DNA of 6,120 nucleotides from Verrucomicrobiota bacterium (GTDB lineage: Bacteria > Verrucomicrobiota > Verrucomicrobiia > Opitutales > UBA953). The position numbers and the translations under genes are program-made. Shown piece by piece: positions 4,241-6,120 of the stretch. The notes beneath the pieces are model-generated. The model saw nothing but the letters and a program-made list of their open reading frames with translations. It had not been told where the DNA came from and made no database searches. Location: positions 1 to 6,120 of the forward strand of contig RFRI01000094.1 in assembly GCA_009924535.1 (NCBI GenBank), written 5' to 3'. Position 1 is the first letter of the stretch. Every line of letters starts with the position of its first letter.

Positions 4241-6120
4241 ATGCAGCTCCCGACCCCTCGCGCAGCTTGGCCCACCCCGATCATCGTGATGCTCGGGGCG
4301 GTCGTCTGCGCCTGGGTCGCTCCGGCCTCCGCCCAGGACTTCCAGAAGGACATCGTCCCTTTCCTGAACAAGTACTGTTACGAGTGCCACGACGCCGAAC
4401 TCGCCAAGGGTCACCTCAACCTCGAGGGCTTCAAGGACGACTCCCGCTTCTTCCGCGACCAACGCGTCTGGCGCGAGGTGGTCAGCCAAGTCACCTCGGG
4501 CGAGATGCCCCCGGTGAAGAAAAAGGTCCGCCCCTCACCCGCCGAAGTCGAAGCGCTCCAGACGTCGGTCCACAAGCTCCTCGCCAACGCGATCGCGAAG
4601 GCGAAGCCGGATCCAGGCGATGTCACGATCCGCCGCCTCAACCGGATGGAGTTCAACAACACGATCCGCGACCTCTGCTACCTCGACGAGAATTTCTCCG
4701 CCGACTTCCCGGCCGACGACACGGGCTACGGCTTCGACAACATCGGCGACGTGCTGACGTTCTCCCCGGTCCACCTCGAACGGTTCCTCTCGGTGGGCGA
4801 ACAGATCGCCGCCAAGGCGATGCCTTCCACGCCCAACGAACTCGACGGCACGGGGCTCGCGATGATCGAGATGCTCCCGAAAGGCCGCCGCGAAGACCAG
4901 CAGCGCTACTTTGATCCGGCCCCCTATCTCACGGGACCGATGACCGCCCCGCGCGACGGCGACTACATCATCTCGGTCAGCCTCCGCTCCACGGGCGCGC
5001 CGGGCGATCCGACCGCGAAGGTGGCCTTTGTCGTCGATGGCGCCGAAGTCGGCCAGTATGCGTTCAAGTCGATCAAGAAATCCGAAGTGGCCACGGCCAA
5101 GGTCACGCTCAAGGCCGGCAAGCACGAGTTCACGCTGAAGTGGCTCAACCCGCCCGCGAAGATCCCCGGCAACGCCCGCACGCTCTCCGGCCTCCGCCTC
5201 CGCCTCCTCGGCCCGACCGACACGCGCACCGAACTGCAGCGTAAGCTCGCCGTGGTGGTGGGCGCCACGACCGCCGACGTCCGCGCGAAAGCGGTGGCGA
5301 ACTGGTTCGTGAGCCGCGCCTTCCGCCGCCCGGCCACGAACGTCGAAATCGCCCGCTATTCCAAGGTGTTCCTCGCGGGCGAGAAATCCGGCGGCAACTG
5401 GGAAGCGGGCGCGCAGGCGATGATCGCGGTCGTGCTGTCTTCCCCGAAATTCATCTTCCGCGCGGAGCAGGATGAGAAGCCGACCGAAAAGGAGGCCCAC
5501 CCGATCGGCGAGTTCGCCCTGGCCTCGCGCCTGAGTTATTTCCTCTGGGGCTCGATGCCCGACGACGAGCTCTTCCAGCTCGCCTACGCGGGCAAGCTCT
5601 CCGCCAACCTCGAAGCCCAGGCCCGCCGCCTGCTCAAGGATCCCCGCGCCCAGTTCCTCACGCAGGGCTTCGGCATCCAGTGGCTCCAGCTCCGCCAACT
5701 CTCGACGGTCTCGCCCGACCCGACGCTCTACCCGAAGTTCAGCGAGGGCGTCCGCGCCTCGATGATGAAGGAGACCGAACTCTTCTTCGCCGAGGTCGTC
5801 CGCGAAGACCGTGACGTGCTCGACCTCATCGACGGCGACTTCACCTACGTCGACCGCACGCTCGCCGCTTTCTACGGCCTCAACACCGAGTTCCCGCGCG
5901 GACGTGACCGCGGCGAGTTCGTCCGCGTGACGCTGCCGAAAGGCGACCGCGGCGGTATCCTCACGCACGCTTCGATCCTGACGGCGACGTCCAACCCGAC
6001 CCGCACGTCTCCAGTGAAACGCGGCAAGTGGATCCTCGAGCAAATCCTCGGCACGCCGCCGCCGCCCGCCCCGCCTTCGGTGCCCACGCTCGACGGCCAG
6101 CAGCTCAAGGGCAACCTCCG
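4241..6120 (+). CDS. Exported PSCyt1/DUF1592-type c-type cytochrome (3' end beyond window)
   Basis: 626 codons are visible without a stop. ATG at 4241 follows an in-frame TGA at 4235 and gives a clean signal peptide (1-31, ending PASA, mature start QDF). The N-terminal cytochrome domain has a haem-binding CYECH at 46-50 and a likely axial Met89 in GEMPP. Next come the DUF1587 signature RRLNRMEFNNTIRDL (131-145), a beta-rich module at about 231-325 resembling a carbohydrate-binding domain (CBM60-like; inference), a DUF1595-like segment 345-380 (WFVSRAFRRPAT), DUF1592 from about 425 (FALASRLSYFLWGSMPDDEL), and the start of DUF1588 at about 570-615 (GILTHASILTATSNPTRTSP, then KRGKWILEQILGTPPPPAPP). 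A C-terminal DUF1585 is expected past the window. Full-length relatives are usually 750-850 residues or more. Biochemical function is not established; it should be a periplasmic or surface redox protein. Relatives are often followed by a DUF1552 gene. The family call is firm. Confidence 0.93.
   Translation, partial: MQLPTPRAAWPTPIIVMLGAVVCAWVAPASAQDFQKDIVPFLNKYCYECHDAELAKGHLNLEGFKDDSRFFRDQRVWREVVSQVTSGEMPPVKKKVRPSPAEVEALQTSVHKLLANAIAKAKPDPGDVTIRRLNRMEFNNTIRDLCYLDENFSADFPADDTGYGFDNIGDVLTFSPVHLERFLSVGEQIAAKAMPSTPNELDGTGLAMIEMLPKGRREDQQRYFDPAPYLTGPMTAPRDGDYIISVSLRSTGAPGDPTAKVAFVVDGAEVGQYAFKSIKKSEVATAKVTLKAGKHEFTLKWLNPPAKIPGNARTLSGLRLRLLGPTDTRTELQRKLAVVVGATTADVRAKAVANWFVSRAFRRPATNVEIARYSKVFLAGEKSGGNWEAGAQAMIAVVLSSPKFIFRAEQDEKPTEKEAHPIGEFALASRLSYFLWGSMPDDELFQLAYAGKLSANLEAQARRLLKDPRAQFLTQGFGIQWLQLRQLSTVSPDPTLYPKFSEGVRASMMKETELFFAEVVREDRDVLDLIDGDFTYVDRTLAAFYGLNTEFPRGRDRGEFVRVTLPKGDRGGILTHASILTATSNPTRTSPVKRGKWILEQILGTPPPPAPPSVPTLDGQQLKGNL

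Noticed and set aside
4234..4914. ATG at 4234 opening a 226-codon plus-strand frame
   Set aside because: Its product is Arg/Pro-rich with no motifs. The frame starting at ATG 4241 has a signal peptide, CXXCH and DUF1587/1592/1588 signatures and runs through the whole region.
4535..6043. A 502-codon open frame on the minus strand opposite the cytochrome gene
   Set aside because: It is antisense to a gene with clear family motifs, has an Arg/Glu/Val-rich composition typical of GC-rich shadow frames, and shows no recognisable domain.

Overview
The window is GC-rich DNA that looks like a chromosome segment from a verrucomicrobial (possibly Opitutus-like) or planctomycete-type bacterium. This taxonomic guess rests on two things. 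One is a secreted c-type cytochrome with DUF1587/DUF1592/DUF1588 domains, a family concentrated in the Planctomycetes-Verrucomicrobia group. The other is a compact pseudopilin operon whose start codons lack Shine-Dalgarno sequences. No RNA genes, insertion sequences, CRISPR arrays or phage genes are visible.

Left two thirds (1-3959, minus strand): a type II secretion (T2SS) pseudopilin operon read right to left. It starts with a small exported protein of unknown family (3306-3959) whose middle part resembles the periplasmic HR domain of GspC. Then come gspG (major pseudopilin), gspH, gspI, gspJ and gspK, the last running off the left edge. The five pseudopilin genes are chained by four consecutive 4-base stop/start overlaps (GTGA, ATGA, ATGA, ATGA). 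All five carry a prepilin leader ending in Gly. G, H, I and J have Glu at position +5 of the mature protein, and K lacks it, as expected for the pilus-tip subunit. The canonical neighbours gspD, gspE and gspF are not on the upstream side, so the system is split or rearranged.

Middle (3960-4240): a 281-base divergent intergenic region. Each flanking gene has, on its own sense strand, a near-identical 17-base element (15/17 matches) followed at the same offset by TGTTT. I read these as a pair of mirror-image promoters. The one facing the cytochrome gene is preceded by three T-tracts spaced about one helical turn apart.

Right third (4241-6120, plus strand): the exported PSCyt1/DUF1592-type cytochrome, cut off by the window end.

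The small exported protein probably works with the pseudopilins in a T2SS that exports enzymes through the outer membrane. The cytochrome is a separate exported redox protein with a possible carbohydrate-binding module. The matched promoters suggest that the two units may be co-regulated; this is inference.
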